From CAZCCC01 sp964497245 (GTDB lineage: Bacteria > Patescibacteriota > Patescibacteriia > Buchananbacterales > UBA6539), in assembly GCA_964497245.1 (NCBI GenBank), contig CAZCCC010000021.1:1-23694 (forward strand): DNA of 23,694 nucleotides, written 5' to 3'. A model generated the notes under the pieces. It saw only the letters and a program-made list of their open reading frames with translations, did no database searches and was not told the origin of the DNA. The position numbers were made by a program, and so were the translations under genes. Below are positions 1 to 9,101 of this stretch, in pieces. The number at the start of each line of letters is the position of its first letter. Positions within the stretch are counted from its first letter, which is position 1.

Positions 1-3000
1 ACAGCCGTCAGAATCATTGCCTAACCTTCCGTTATCACAAGTCTCACCCGGCTCAACGATACTGTTGCCGCAGACTGAAAAAGTATTTGTATTTCCTTCC
101 CAAAGGCATCGGGAACTGCAACCGTCGCCGTCTTCAGAATTGCCATCATCACAATCCTCTCCCAGCTCAACAATACCATTGCCACAACAATTAGTTGTAA
201 GAGTCGGACTGCAAGAAGAAGTGCCTTCATTCTGGCAGGCGCCGGTTACTCCGTCTGGCCAATACTGGGAATTAATACCGCTGCAACCGTCACCTGAATT
301 TATATTTCCATCATCACAGTCTTCACCCGGATCAATTACACCATTGCCACAAGTACTTCTTAAATTTGAATAATCAGATGTTTGCTGGCAAGTTGGAGGT
401 ATTTCATCAAAATCATGAATATTCAAATAGCCTAAAGAAGGAATATTGGAAAGCAAATCAGCAACATGACAATTTGTTGACTGCCACTGCCAAATAAAGC
501 TTGAAGGAATCAAAGGCTGGCCTTGCGGATCACACGGGTCAGGCGCTGCATAAGCCGAAGCTGAATAATTGTCAATTTCTCCTATGTCCATATAATTCAA
601 ATTTGGATTCACATTAACTCTGTCAGGCAAGCACATATTGCTTGAAGTCTTAAATATCCAAGAATGAGAATCAATCTCGCCTAAACCCTGACTCTGGCGC
701 AAAACATCCCTGTAATTAAGCCTACCCAAAGGTTTGCCTTCATTACTTGTTATACTGTCGTGCAAAATTGCGCGGTAATAAGTATTTGGCAAAAGACAAT
801 ACTGCTGAGGCGGTGGACAATTTTCAAAAGATACTCCGGAATCAAGACACCAACAAAGAGGATCAGCTACATAAGCATTTGCCCAACCATTAATTGTAAG
901 CGGCACTCCACCGTCCATATTTAAAAGAATCGGAGTCGGATCATAATTCAAAAATTGACAAGAACTTTGGTCACTGCATTGATCAAACGGCGAGCATAGC
1001 CTGCCATCGTCGCAAACTCCGTATCCCGGTCGGCAATCCGGATTATTCCCACAGGCATAAAGAATCAAGCTGTCTCCGCTACCCCCGGAAGTAATAGTCG
1101 AAGAATCCATTGACCGAGAAAATGCCGCTCCGACGCGTGAATTAAGACAAGCAGCCGCGCAGTCAGGCCAGCGTTTAACTACAACCGGTGTTGTTAAGTC
1201 AATATGAAGATCGCATATATTTTCATTATATTGATAGGCTCTGCTGTCCAGTCCCGGAACTTTGACATCAACATTAACCCAATCAGTTGGGATAGTATCT
1301 CTCCTGGCATAAGTAATTATTTCATTAATTGAATTAAATCTGGATAAAATCGGCGAATCTAGAGGAACTGGATTCTGCGGAGTAGTTTCATTCCATATTG
1401 AGGCCCTTGGATCAGCTGAATGATTATTCTCGGTTGGCAAACTCCAATTCCATTGATAGTTATTTGGATTTAAAACCACACATACAATATCTTGATCCCA
1501 GCCGCTACCAATATAATTTTGGCAGTCCAAATCTCCTTCTTCACACCCACCATCATATTGAACATAAAGAGTCGTTCTACCCGGCTGACAACTAACACAA
1601 CCAATATCACCATAATTACTACTGGCCAATGTTTTAAATGTCCAAGCATAAGCGTTTGGAAGAGTTGCAGGATTAGTTGAATAATTCAAGCCGGCCAAAG
1701 GATAACCATTTTCACCAATTATTCCATTGGTTAAAATAACTCGGTACCATGTATTGGGCGCAAAATCTTGACTTGGAATTAAATTAAATCCCTTACTTTC
1801 TTTTGTACTATAATTCCAAAGAAATATTGACATTTGCCAATTTGAAATATCTACTGACGAGCAAAAATCAGCATTAAAAATTTCATTCGCGTTATTACAT
1901 ATTTGAACAATTATATTATCTGTTGCTTTTCCATCTTGATTCATAACTGTCCAATTCTGTATCTTTTCGGTAAAACTGGCAGAAATTATTGAATTGATAT
2001 GAACTGCGCCGTCTCTTGGCCATTTTGGCATTGGCGAAGAAAATGCCTTTATGCACGGACCATTTTCTCCACAGTCTGAATCATTAGCACAGGAAATATT
2101 TCTGTCCAAGGCACAAACTTTGGCGCAGTCAGGCCGGCGATTACATTCATCAACCACCATTGGTCCATAAGAAAAAGAATTAAACGACCAAATATAAGAT
2201 GCTTCATTTGCGGTCTGCCCTGAAACACAAAGACAGCTTGAAGGATCGCAGATTAAAGACGGATCAACTTGTTTACAGATATTGTCATTTGGACTGCAGG
2301 CTGGAGTAGATGGCTCATTGTCGCAAGGAATTCCTACCTTACATTGGCAAGAAATATCACAATATGAATTAACACCAAGCTTATTTTTACAGACATTTTG
2401 ATCTGGTTTACATTCAAAGGGATCTGTTGAACACTCAAATTCTCCTTCTTGACAAGTACAACTGCTGTCGCAAAAATAGCCTTGTGGACAAAGCGTATCA
2501 GAAGGATCACAGACCGGATAAGGCTGAGTGCTGCATTCAAACTGCGGAGCCTGCCGGCATTCACAAGTAATATCATCGCAAATATAGCCCTGCGGGCATA
2601 AAGTGTTGTCCGGCTCGCAGATGCCGATGTCGCGCGAGCAAGGACCGGGTTTCAGGCCGGTGGTAAAAGACCAGAGATAAGAAGTGTCTGTCACAGTTCC
2701 AAAACAACTGCCAGCCGGCATACAGCTTCCTTGATATTGGCCGGTCTGGCAACATTCCTGCCCTGGTGGACAAAATCCCGGGCTACACACACCAACCGTA
2801 AAATTGAGACTATTGCTGATATTTCCTAAATTATTTTGAACACTGACCGGACCGGTTATGGCGCCGGTAGCAACTCTAGTATTAATTGAGTTGCCGGTTA
2901 TACCAATATCATCGGTTGTTGAATCAGGATGAAAATTAATTTGGTTTATCCCAATGAAAGAAGAGTCTTCGCCATATATTCTGATAGCACTTCCGGTCGG

Positions 3001-4941
3001 ACCATTATCAGGGACAATAGCGCAAATATTTGGTCTGATTTGGCTTGAATCAACTCTAAATACCGACGGATCAAGACCGGAAGTGTCATTTCTGCCGGTT
3101 GAAGTTTCAATTGATATGACATAATCTCCATCACTAATTCCCTGCGGAACTTTTACTATAATTTGTCCGTTACTCCAATATGACTGCTGACATTCTTCAG
3201 GAAAATTATATTCAGCTTCAGTTGTTCCAAAATAAATTTTGTCAGTTGCTAAATTGCGGTGACTGCCTAAATTTCCACCGCTAATTGTAACATAAGTGCC
3301 GGCTGCTCCGCTTTTAGGGATAAAATCATGAATAATCGGCTGCTGAGCAGAAGGATTAACCTGAAAATTTAATGGGTTACTAAATTCACCGGCTTCTTCA
3401 GCTCTAACTCCAACTCGACTAGGACTAACTAGGGCAACATTAAAATTTTCCATAACAGTTCCACCTTCTGATATGCTGGTTGGGCCGCCGCTAGCCGGAA
3501 CTGTCGCAAAATAAACCCTTGAACTGTCGGTAAAATTCAAACCATAAGCCTTAACCGGATCGCCGAATTCTCCTTGCGGACTTAAAGTATTAATATTTTC
3601 AATTTTACAAAGACCGGGACGAACAATTGAATTAACTTCAAAATCAGCAATCAAAGGACCGAAATCGTCATCAGTTTGATCTGACAGCAATCCCGAAACC
3701 ACTCTAATTGGTCCGGAAACAGCACCGGCAGGAACCTCAACAATTATCCGGTTGTTAGTCCAAGATGAATCGCAATTTGGATTAACTTCACCGGCCAATC
3801 TTGCCTCTACATCACCGTTGTTTCCTTTAAACCAAACTTCACCCCGAGATTGTCCAAAATTAAGGCCGCCAATAGTAACCAAATTGCCAACTGCTCCGTT
3901 ATTTTCCAAAATCCAATAAATAATCGGTCTGTTTTCGCAAAGGCAGCTGTCTGGATTGCAATAATTTGAATAACATAAGTTGTCAGAAGGCGTTAAACAA
4001 ACCAAAGGATCGGAATCTCCTAAATCGCAATTTGCACCAGCACAAGCAAGGCAATTTGCTCCGCCGCAGTCTATGCCTTCTTCATCGGCATCCATTACTC
4101 CATTACAGCAATGGCCGGCTACAATGTTGTAATCTTTTATTTTTGAAGAATGATTATTATTCGGATCAACAGCCGATACTGTTACTCTAACCTGATCACC
4201 AATATTAAATGCAGCTGTATCCCAATCGTCAGAATAAATTGGCTGACTGAAATCAGTAATCAAAAATGGTCCTCCTATTTGGCCTGATTCCTCTGAAGTA
4301 ATATTACTGTAAAAAAAGTTTACTTGTGCACTTGCTGAATCCTGATCAGTAACGTATGCCTCAATTCTGCTTTGTTGGCTTTGGCATATCTGATTTGTTG
4401 TAATATGTATATTGGGATAATAAGTAAGATATGAAATACAGCCCGGATGTGATGTGTCAGGATGACATGATCCAAAGCAACCGTTTCCTTGGCAAGTTCT
4501 ATAATGAGGACAACTGCCGGATGTAAAACAATATTCGGTACTACCCGGTGGACTGCATTCTTGACAAACACCTGTTGTCTCTCCAAGCTGGTTAATTATA
4601 AAACTAGCTATGGCAAAAGAAAAAAGAATTATCACCAGGCCAATTGCCGCATTTTGCAGAATTTTTTTGGCATTTTCTATTTTTTCCGCACTGCCTGCCG
4701 AAGTCATCCAAACATAGCCGCCGTAAATTATTATTATCAAGGCAATAATCCCTAAAAATCCCAAGATTACCCGCACAATATTCATTGCCGTAATTCTGAT
4801 ATCCTGAGTTGAGAGTCCGGTAGCCTGGCCATATTCAATTCCGGTATCCAAAGCCAAAACAGCTGATGAAGCCAAAAGGCTTCCAGCCAAAATACCAACT
4901 AGCATCAGAATAATTATTTTTGCTTTACGTGGTTTACTCAT
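1..4941 (-). CDS. Giant Cys-rich surface protein with T4SS pilin-like N-terminus, TIG and DUF4215-type repeats (partial, 3' end outside window)
   Basis: The frame is open without a stop for 1647 codons from the ATG at 4941 to the window edge, so the C-terminus is missing. Residues 8-31 are a signal-like segment. Hydrophobic helices at 54-75 and 97-117, around the motif YGGYVWMTSAG, match the T4SS pilin (VirB2/TrbC-like) module of Patescibacteria. About four IPT/TIG-like Ig domains follow (roughly residues 338-404, 438-510, 533-628, 634-715; motif NLVTIGGLNFG). Next come an EGF-like Cys-rich stretch (718-906) and Big_5-like blocks (about 960-1500, with WPRDGAVHINSIISASF). At least three Myxococcus-type Cys repeats (CGNGVIDPGEDCDDGN type) sit at 283-351, 118-186 and 1-72. 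The N-terminus is nearly the same as that of the upstream gene, so the two are paralogues. No SD precedes the start. A membrane-anchored or pilus-associated adhesin is inferred; substrate and partner are unknown. Confidence 0.85.
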   Translation of the reverse strand, partial: MSKPRKAKIIILMLVGILAGSLLASSAVLALDTGIEYGQATGLSTQDIRITAMNIVRVILGFLGIIALIIIIYGGYVWMTSAGSAEKIENAKKILQNAAIGLVIILFSFAIASFIINQLGETTGVCQECSPPGSTEYCFTSGSCPHYRTCQGNGCFGSCHPDTSHPGCISYLTYYPNIHITTNQICQSQQSRIEAYVTDQDSASAQVNFFYSNITSEESGQIGGPFLITDFSQPIYSDDWDTAAFNIGDQVRVTVSAVDPNNNHSSKIKDYNIVAGHCCNGVMDADEEGIDCGGANCLACAGANCDLGDSDPLVCLTPSDNLCYSNYCNPDSCLCENRPIIYWILENNGAVGNLVTIGGLNFGQSRGEVWFKGNNGDVEARLAGEVNPNCDSSWTNNRIIVEVPAGAVSGPIRVVSGLLSDQTDDDFGPLIADFEVNSIVRPGLCKIENINTLSPQGEFGDPVKAYGLNFTDSSRVYFATVPASGGPTSISEGGTVMENFNVALVSPSRVGVRAEEAGEFSNPLNFQVNPSAQQPIIHDFIPKSGAAGTYVTISGGNLGSHRNLATDKIYFGTTEAEYNFPEECQQSYWSNGQIIVKVPQGISDGDYVISIETSTGRNDTSGLDPSVFRVDSSQIRPNICAIVPDNGPTGSAIRIYGEDSSFIGINQINFHPDSTTDDIGITGNSINTRVATGAITGPVSVQNNLGNISNSLNFTVGVCSPGFCPPGQECCQTGQYQGSCMPAGSCFGTVTDTSYLWSFTTGLKPGPCSRDIGICEPDNTLCPQGYICDDITCECRQAPQFECSTQPYPVCDPSDTLCPQGYFCDSSCTCQEGEFECSTDPFECKPDQNVCKNKLGVNSYCDISCQCKVGIPCDNEPSTPACSPNDNICKQVDPSLICDPSSCLCVSGQTANEASYIWSFNSFSYGPMVVDECNRRPDCAKVCALDRNISCANDSDCGENGPCIKAFSSPMPKWPRDGAVHINSIISASFTEKIQNWTVMNQDGKATDNIIVQICNNANEIFNADFCSSVDISNWQMSIFLWNYSTKESKGFNLIPSQDFAPNTWYRVILTNGIIGENGYPLAGLNYSTNPATLPNAYAWTFKTLASSNYGDIGCVSCQPGRTTLYVQYDGGCEEGDLDCQNYIGSGWDQDIVCVVLNPNNYQWNWSLPTENNHSADPRASIWNETTPQNPVPLDSPILSRFNSINEIITYARRDTIPTDWVNVDVKVPGLDSRAYQYNENICDLHIDLTTPVVVKRWPDCAAACLNSRVGAAFSRSMDSSTITSGGSGDSLILYACGNNPDCRPGYGVCDDGRLCSPFDQCSDQSSCQFLNYDPTPILLNMDGGVPLTINGWANAYVADPLCWCLDSGVSFENCPPPQQYCLLPNTYYRAILHDSITSNEGKPLGRLNYRDVLRQSQGLGEIDSHSWIFKTSSNMCLPDRVNVNPNLNYMDIGEIDNYSASAYAAPDPCDPQGQPLIPSSFIWQWQSTNCHVADLLSNIPSLGYLNIHDFDEIPPTCQQTSDYSNLRSTCGNGVIDPGEDCDDGNINSGDGCSGINSQYWPDGVTGACQNEGTSSCSPTLTTNCCGNGIVELGEDCDDGNSEDGDGCSSRCLWEGNTNTFSVCGNSIVEPGETCDNGRLGNDSDGC

Positions 4942-5178
4942 TTATATAATGTTTTTTTAGGCTTATTACTCTGGATCCTGAAATGAATTCAGGATGACAA
5001 AGATGTGCTTTTTTTCCTAAACTTGTTACTCTTAACCTGTCTGCCGGCAGGCAGTGATCTGACATCTCCCAATCATCCAATAAGTCTTTAAATCCCGCGC
5101 TCTTTTTTCTTGTTTAAGGGATTTCTCCCTACGGTCGAAATGACAGAGAAATGCTTTCAGTCAACTCGCCCGATTATT
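4942..5178. repeat. Intergenic region with small palindromic, probably dispersed, repeat units
   Basis: This 237-bp gap between the two giant genes holds three small palindromic units. ATCCTGAA/TTCAGGAT (4975-4982 and 4988-4995) is an 8-bp inverted repeat with a 5-nt loop, followed by GACAA. CTGCCGGCAG (5041-5050) is a perfect 10-bp palindrome. Positions 5118-5145 contain an imperfect inverted repeat (ATTTC/GAAAT) ending in TGACA. From memory, units of this kind (TGTCAT...CCTGAA and TGTCATTTCGACC) are scattered in many bacterial genomes, but copy number cannot be judged here. No convincing promoter for the downstream gene is visible, so read-through from the upstream gene is possible. Confidence 0.55.
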
Positions 5179-8100
5179 CTATCTAAAATTACGATTAACC
5201 ATCTGCCCGCAAACTGAAGCTTCCCAATCAATTTTACTTAATGGTTCCCCATTACAACAATAAGGTCTGGGATCGCCTGTTGCGGTTACACCACAACAAC
5301 CGCTTCCACCAATATAAGGATCACAAATATTAATACTTGGCCCTTCTCCGGGAACATAACAATTCTGATAAATATCTCTTACCCCTGAAGCAACTTCAGC
5401 GCTATATTGAGTTGCCTCCAAAAACGGGGTATGCCTGATTTGAGCAACAGTCCTGTTTGAATAGCCGTCAGGCAGGCTGCAAATTCCTCCATTGCCGCAT
5501 TCAACAGGATTTGTTGGATCACATTCACGATGACGGAATTCTTCATTAAGACAGACGCTTATATCTTGGCCGTAATTTGCTATCCACCAACCAACAGGCC
5601 TTGAAGTTTCGTCGTATAAGCTTACATATCTTTTGGTGTCACAATTCTGGCTGCTGCATTCTGTATCTCTTGAGCAATATTCCTGCGGACCGCCGGTATT
5701 TACGCAATAAAATATTCCGCTGTTATTTACATCAAGGCATTCCTGTCCGGCGGAACAATCATTATCATTAGTACAGGTACATTTTCCATCTCTGTATCCC
5801 CAGCCCGGTTTCACAGTACTGCTTTGTAAAAGTTTATTAAAGGTTGAATTAATCGGGCTGATTAAACTTTGGCCAATACCCAAAACCGCCGGAGAAACTC
5901 CTAAAATTTTTGGCGCTTCAATATCAATTCTGTTATTTATATGAAATGACCATGTCAAATCATCTCCATGACTGCTTGAAGGGTTATTAAGATTATAAGG
6001 AAAAACTGTGGCTGAATTATTTTTTCCTGCTTGGATATGGCCGCTGCTGTTTCCATCAAAAGAATTAAACGCCAAATCAACTATTCCGCCCGGAGGATTG
6101 CCAGCTTTCATATAATAAATATTTCTTGGACTGTTTGTTTTACCACAAAAATTATTAATACATTCTTCTGTCATTGTACCGTCTTCATACCTTAATCCGG
6201 CGCATTGATTAGGATCAGTACAGGCTGAGCCTAAAAACGGAGTATTTATTGTCACTTTATACTTTACATAATCCAAATTCGGATTAATTGGCAGGCAAAA
6301 AATCGGATCGCCGCAGGAATTATATGGAACATCTTGACAGGGCTGCAAGGAAACAAATTCAACTGTCCGATACTGATTGCTTAAAATAAATGTTCCGGCA
6401 ATGTATTCATTATCATCAAACGTACCGTCGCCATTCAAATCAGCTTGAACAGTGATATGATCAAAATCTCCTTGCTTTAAACTTCCCGCTCCGGCTATTC
6501 CTGCTACTAAACCGGTGCAATAGTTGCCGGTGCAGGAAAAATCCTTTTGCGTTTCAACTACGCCTGAAGCATAAACTGGCATCACCGGCTCGCTGAAATC
6601 CATTCTAATTATTACATTCCTTGGCTCATCACACTTATCTCTACACGTGACTGAAGCTGATTCGTCTAGTCCGCCAGACATTGGCGTAATCTGCGCCCAA
6701 TCTCCATCTGAAGAAATATTAACAAAATTACCAAAAACTCCTGCTTGTTCAACTGTTAAACTAACAGTGTTAGGAATGGTGGCAGACGCTAAAATATTCG
6801 GGCTCTGCAGGCTATTAATTTTTGCGGAAATTTTGTCTCTTAAAGTATTTCGTCCGCCAGTAGTCCCAGGATCCCCGGCAATTGGTATTTCATTTTCCGC
6901 CGGATTAGGCTTGCTTTCAGCAACAAACCAATACACTTTATCAGAAACCTGCAACCGGTCGGCATTGGTTTGCGGTCTTAATCTAATAGTAAATTGTTTA
7001 CCGGAGTACTCCCCTAATTGACCATCAGGAAAAATTACTGCAAGGCCATAACCCAAATCAGCCCTTCTGGTAGCAGGGTCTATTGTACTACTTGCGGAAA
7101 AATAATCAGCTGGTGCGGTAAAACCAGCACCCGGCCAAACAGTTGTTAAATTTCCACCGCCGGTAATTGTTACCGTTAAGATTCCTTCATGTGTCCCTGA
7201 ATAACTTCCTTGAAGCAAAACATCCAAGCCCGACCCTTCAAATGCCTCACCTAAAGAAAGGTCGGCTGAGGCCTGTTGGGCGATTCTTGGCTGTTTTGTT
7301 ATTGTAATTTGACCCGTAGCTTGAATACCGGCAGCTGAAGAATATGAATCCGGCGTATTATCCGGAGCAGGAAAAACATCATTAAGTGTTGGCGGAATCA
7401 AATCAAGGGCTGTGCCAATCTCAAAATCCCAGCTGAAATAGTTATTTACTCCGGGAAAGGCCGACTCTTGGGTATCAAGCCTGATCAAATTATTGGTTAA
7501 TTTGGTAGTGTAGTAATGTTTATTTGCGCTGTCGCCTAAAGGTACAATTGGTCGAAAAACATAAGTTTTTCCATCTGAACTGGTAACATTTACCTGGTCA
7601 GCAGCCAAAGTGCCGGTTTCTTCACCTTCAGAGCGCTTGAAAATCCTTACATTTGGCTTTTCTTCAGATATTGCAATGGTTCCGGAACATGGAGAAGGAG
7701 AAGAACACTCATCAGAAGCTCCGGAAATTATGGTTCCTGCTATTATTTTTTCCTTAAAGGTGACAATTATAGAAGTGTCGCGAGGGACATCTTTGGCAAA
7801 AGGAACAGGATATACGCTTTCAATAATTCCTCCGCCCAAATGATAGCAGTTTTCACAGCCTTCTGGCGGCGGCGGTCCTGGCGGTATTGAAGGGATTATT
7901 CCCGATCCTTCAAGCATCCTGATAATAAAGCTTACTATGGCAAAGGAAAAAAAGATTATTGCCAGGCCAATTGCCGCATTTTGCAGAATTTTTTTGGCTT
8001 GATCTATTTTTTCCGGATTGCCTGCCGAAGTCATCCAGACATAGCCGCCATAAATTATTATTATCAAGGCGATAATCCCGACAAAGCCCAAAATTACCCT

Positions 8101-8289
8101 GACAATTTTCATAATTGTCACTCTGATATCTTGGGTGGTTAAACCGGTATAAGCGCCATATTCAAGACCGGTGTCCAAAGCCAATGCCGACCAAGCAGAG
8201 GCAAAAAATAAAACTACCAGCGTCAAAAAAACTATGGTAGTTTTAAAATGGAGCAGTCCCGAAAAATTAAATGATTTTTGTCTTTTCAT
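5179..8289 (-). CDS. Large Cys-rich surface protein with T4SS pilin-like N-terminus and Ig-like domains
   Basis: This is a complete 1036-residue protein, paralogous to the gene that follows it. Residues 16-38 form a signal or anchor segment ending in ALALD. TM helices at 63-81 and 105-124 flank YGGYVWMTSAGNPEKI, the T4SS pilin-like module. A proline-rich linker (PPGPPPPEG, from about 137) leads into Big_5-like Ig domains; the first (about 155-295) begins ESVYPVPFAKDVPRDTSI. Residues 840-1036 are rich in Cys pairs (CTCTNDNDC, CSRDTECSSQNC), suggesting a disulphide-stabilised extracellular tail. It lacks the TIG and DUF4215-type repeats of its neighbour. The start is supported by AAGGAG at 8298-8303, one of only two clear SDs in the window. 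An exported adhesin or cell-surface appendage component is inferred; the function is unproven. Confidence 0.88.
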   Translation of the reverse strand: MKRQKSFNFSGLLHFKTTIVFLTLVVLFFASAWSALALDTGLEYGAYTGLTTQDIRVTIMKIVRVILGFVGIIALIIIIYGGYVWMTSAGNPEKIDQAKKILQNAAIGLAIIFFSFAIVSFIIRMLEGSGIIPSIPPGPPPPEGCENCYHLGGGIIESVYPVPFAKDVPRDTSIIVTFKEKIIAGTIISGASDECSSPSPCSGTIAISEEKPNVRIFKRSEGEETGTLAADQVNVTSSDGKTYVFRPIVPLGDSANKHYYTTKLTNNLIRLDTQESAFPGVNNYFSWDFEIGTALDLIPPTLNDVFPAPDNTPDSYSSAAGIQATGQITITKQPRIAQQASADLSLGEAFEGSGLDVLLQGSYSGTHEGILTVTITGGGNLTTVWPGAGFTAPADYFSASSTIDPATRRADLGYGLAVIFPDGQLGEYSGKQFTIRLRPQTNADRLQVSDKVYWFVAESKPNPAENEIPIAGDPGTTGGRNTLRDKISAKINSLQSPNILASATIPNTVSLTVEQAGVFGNFVNISSDGDWAQITPMSGGLDESASVTCRDKCDEPRNVIIRMDFSEPVMPVYASGVVETQKDFSCTGNYCTGLVAGIAGAGSLKQGDFDHITVQADLNGDGTFDDNEYIAGTFILSNQYRTVEFVSLQPCQDVPYNSCGDPIFCLPINPNLDYVKYKVTINTPFLGSACTDPNQCAGLRYEDGTMTEECINNFCGKTNSPRNIYYMKAGNPPGGIVDLAFNSFDGNSSGHIQAGKNNSATVFPYNLNNPSSSHGDDLTWSFHINNRIDIEAPKILGVSPAVLGIGQSLISPINSTFNKLLQSSTVKPGWGYRDGKCTCTNDNDCSAGQECLDVNNSGIFYCVNTGGPQEYCSRDTECSSQNCDTKRYVSLYDETSRPVGWWIANYGQDISVCLNEEFRHRECDPTNPVECGNGGICSLPDGYSNRTVAQIRHTPFLEATQYSAEVASGVRDIYQNCYVPGEGPSINICDPYIGGSGCCGVTATGDPRPYCCNGEPLSKIDWEASVCGQMVNRNFR

Positions 8290-8297
8290 AATTTTAA

Positions 8298-8349
8298 CTC
8301 CTTAAAAAATTTATAACTTAAAAATATTATTAATATTATCTCCTTTCAA
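8298..8349 (-). promoter_or_regulatory. Promoter and SD of the large surface-protein gene
   Basis: Reading leftward, TTGAAA (8349-8344) lies 17 bp from TATTTT (8326-8321), predicting a start of transcription near 8314. The SD AAGGAG (8303-8298) is 8 nt before the ATG at 8289. The untranslated leader would be about 25 nt. Confidence 0.5.
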
Positions 8350-8370
8350 AATTTCCGGTTCTCTAAAGCA

Positions 8371-8400
8371 AAATAAGCCTGAATAAAATTATTCGGGCTT
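8371..8400 (-). terminator. Terminator overlapping the yqeY stop codon
   Basis: The 12-nt arms 8389-8400 and 8375-8386 pair with one G-T wobble and only 2 nt between them. In the leftward direction they are followed by ATTTTGCTTT. The TAA stop of yqeY lies inside the first arm. The run of T is short, so efficiency may be moderate. Confidence 0.6.
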
Positions 8401-8850
8401 GTTTTGACTTAAAGCTTCTTTTGTTAATTGACTTACAACACTGCCATCGGCTTTATTACCCAATTCTTTCATTACTAATCCGATTACTTTTCCCATATCC
8501 ACAAAATCCTTGGCATCTATTTTTTTAATAACTTCCAAAACTTTTTGTTTTACCTGCTCTTTGTCCATTTCCGGAGGAAGATAGCGGGAGATTATTTCAA
8601 TTTCCTGGTTTTCTTTTTGAGCCAAATCGTTACGGCCTCCCTGCTGGTAAAGATTGGATGCGTCTTTTCTTTTTTTAACCTCGCTCCTTAAAACTTTAAT
8701 TACATCTTCTTCACTCAAATCCTGCCGATTTTTAGCAATTGAAGCGTTAATTAAAATACTCTTTAACTGACGTAAGGTTAAAGTCATTAATTCATTTTTC
8801 TCCTTAAATGCCTTGCTGAAATCTTGTTCAATTTGTACTAAAATCCCCAT
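8389..8850 (-). CDS. yqeY: GatB/YqeY domain protein
   Basis: The 153-residue product has the full length of the YqeY family (about 147-150). It resembles the tRNA-binding tail domain of the amidotransferase subunit GatB. Recognisable features are the N-terminal LRQLKSILINA helix, the KKRKDA segment, EIEIISRYLPPEM near residue 90, and the C-terminal DMGKVIGLVMKEL plus NKADGSVVSQL. It starts 2 nt after the rpsU stop with no SD, so it is probably translated by coupling from rpsU. The rpsU-yqeY order is conserved in many bacteria. The family's precise role is unknown; a link to tRNA-dependent amidation or tRNA quality control is inferred from the domain only. Confidence 0.93.
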   Translation of the reverse strand: MGILVQIEQDFSKAFKEKNELMTLTLRQLKSILINASIAKNRQDLSEEDVIKVLRSEVKKRKDASNLYQQGGRNDLAQKENQEIEIISRYLPPEMDKEQVKQKVLEVIKKIDAKDFVDMGKVIGLVMKELGNKADGSVVSQLTKEALSQNKPE

Positions 8851-8852
8851 TT

Positions 8853-9095
8853 TTAGTATTTTTTATTGTATGTTTTTTCGTCTTTAAGTTTGCCAATTTT
8901 TATTAAATACTCTCTTTTGGCGTTGATTTCGTTTCGCCGTAAGGCATCTTTTCGTGATTGATTCTTATTTTTAGGCTTGTCATGAAACCTAATTTTCCTT
9001 GATTGAATTAAGCGTCCGCTTTGTTGTAATTTCTTATGAAATCTGCGAAGAAGACTTTCAAACGTTTCGCTTTTCTTTCTTTTTACTTCTGCCAC
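8853..9095 (-). CDS. rpsU: Small ribosomal subunit protein bS21
   Basis: The 80-residue, strongly basic protein carries the bS21 signature: ETFESLLRRFHKKLQQSG near the N-terminus, followed by RKIRFHDKP and an Arg/Lys-rich helix (KDALRRNEINAKREYL). It sits on the 30S platform close to the 3' end of 16S rRNA, where initiation occurs. The start is GTG at 9095, fixed by an unusually perfect SD (AAGGAGGTGA, 9111-9102) 6 nt upstream. This is the strongest SD in the window. It contrasts with the SD-less genes around it, suggesting special translational control. It is first in a two-gene unit with yqeY and has its own promoter. The C-terminus is slightly longer than in E. coli (71 aa). Confidence 0.93.
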   Translation of the reverse strand: MAEVKRKKSETFESLLRRFHKKLQQSGRLIQSRKIRFHDKPKNKNQSRKDALRRNEINAKREYLIKIGKLKDEKTYNKKY

Positions 9096-9101
9096 CTGAA
9101 C

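Noticed and set aside
17..373. Rightward 118-codon frame rich in Ser/Pro
   Set aside because: It is the antisense shadow of the Cys-repeat array of the leftward giant gene.
6647..7021. Rightward 124-codon frame
   Set aside because: Antisense shadow of the large surface-protein gene, with no recognisable motif or start signal.
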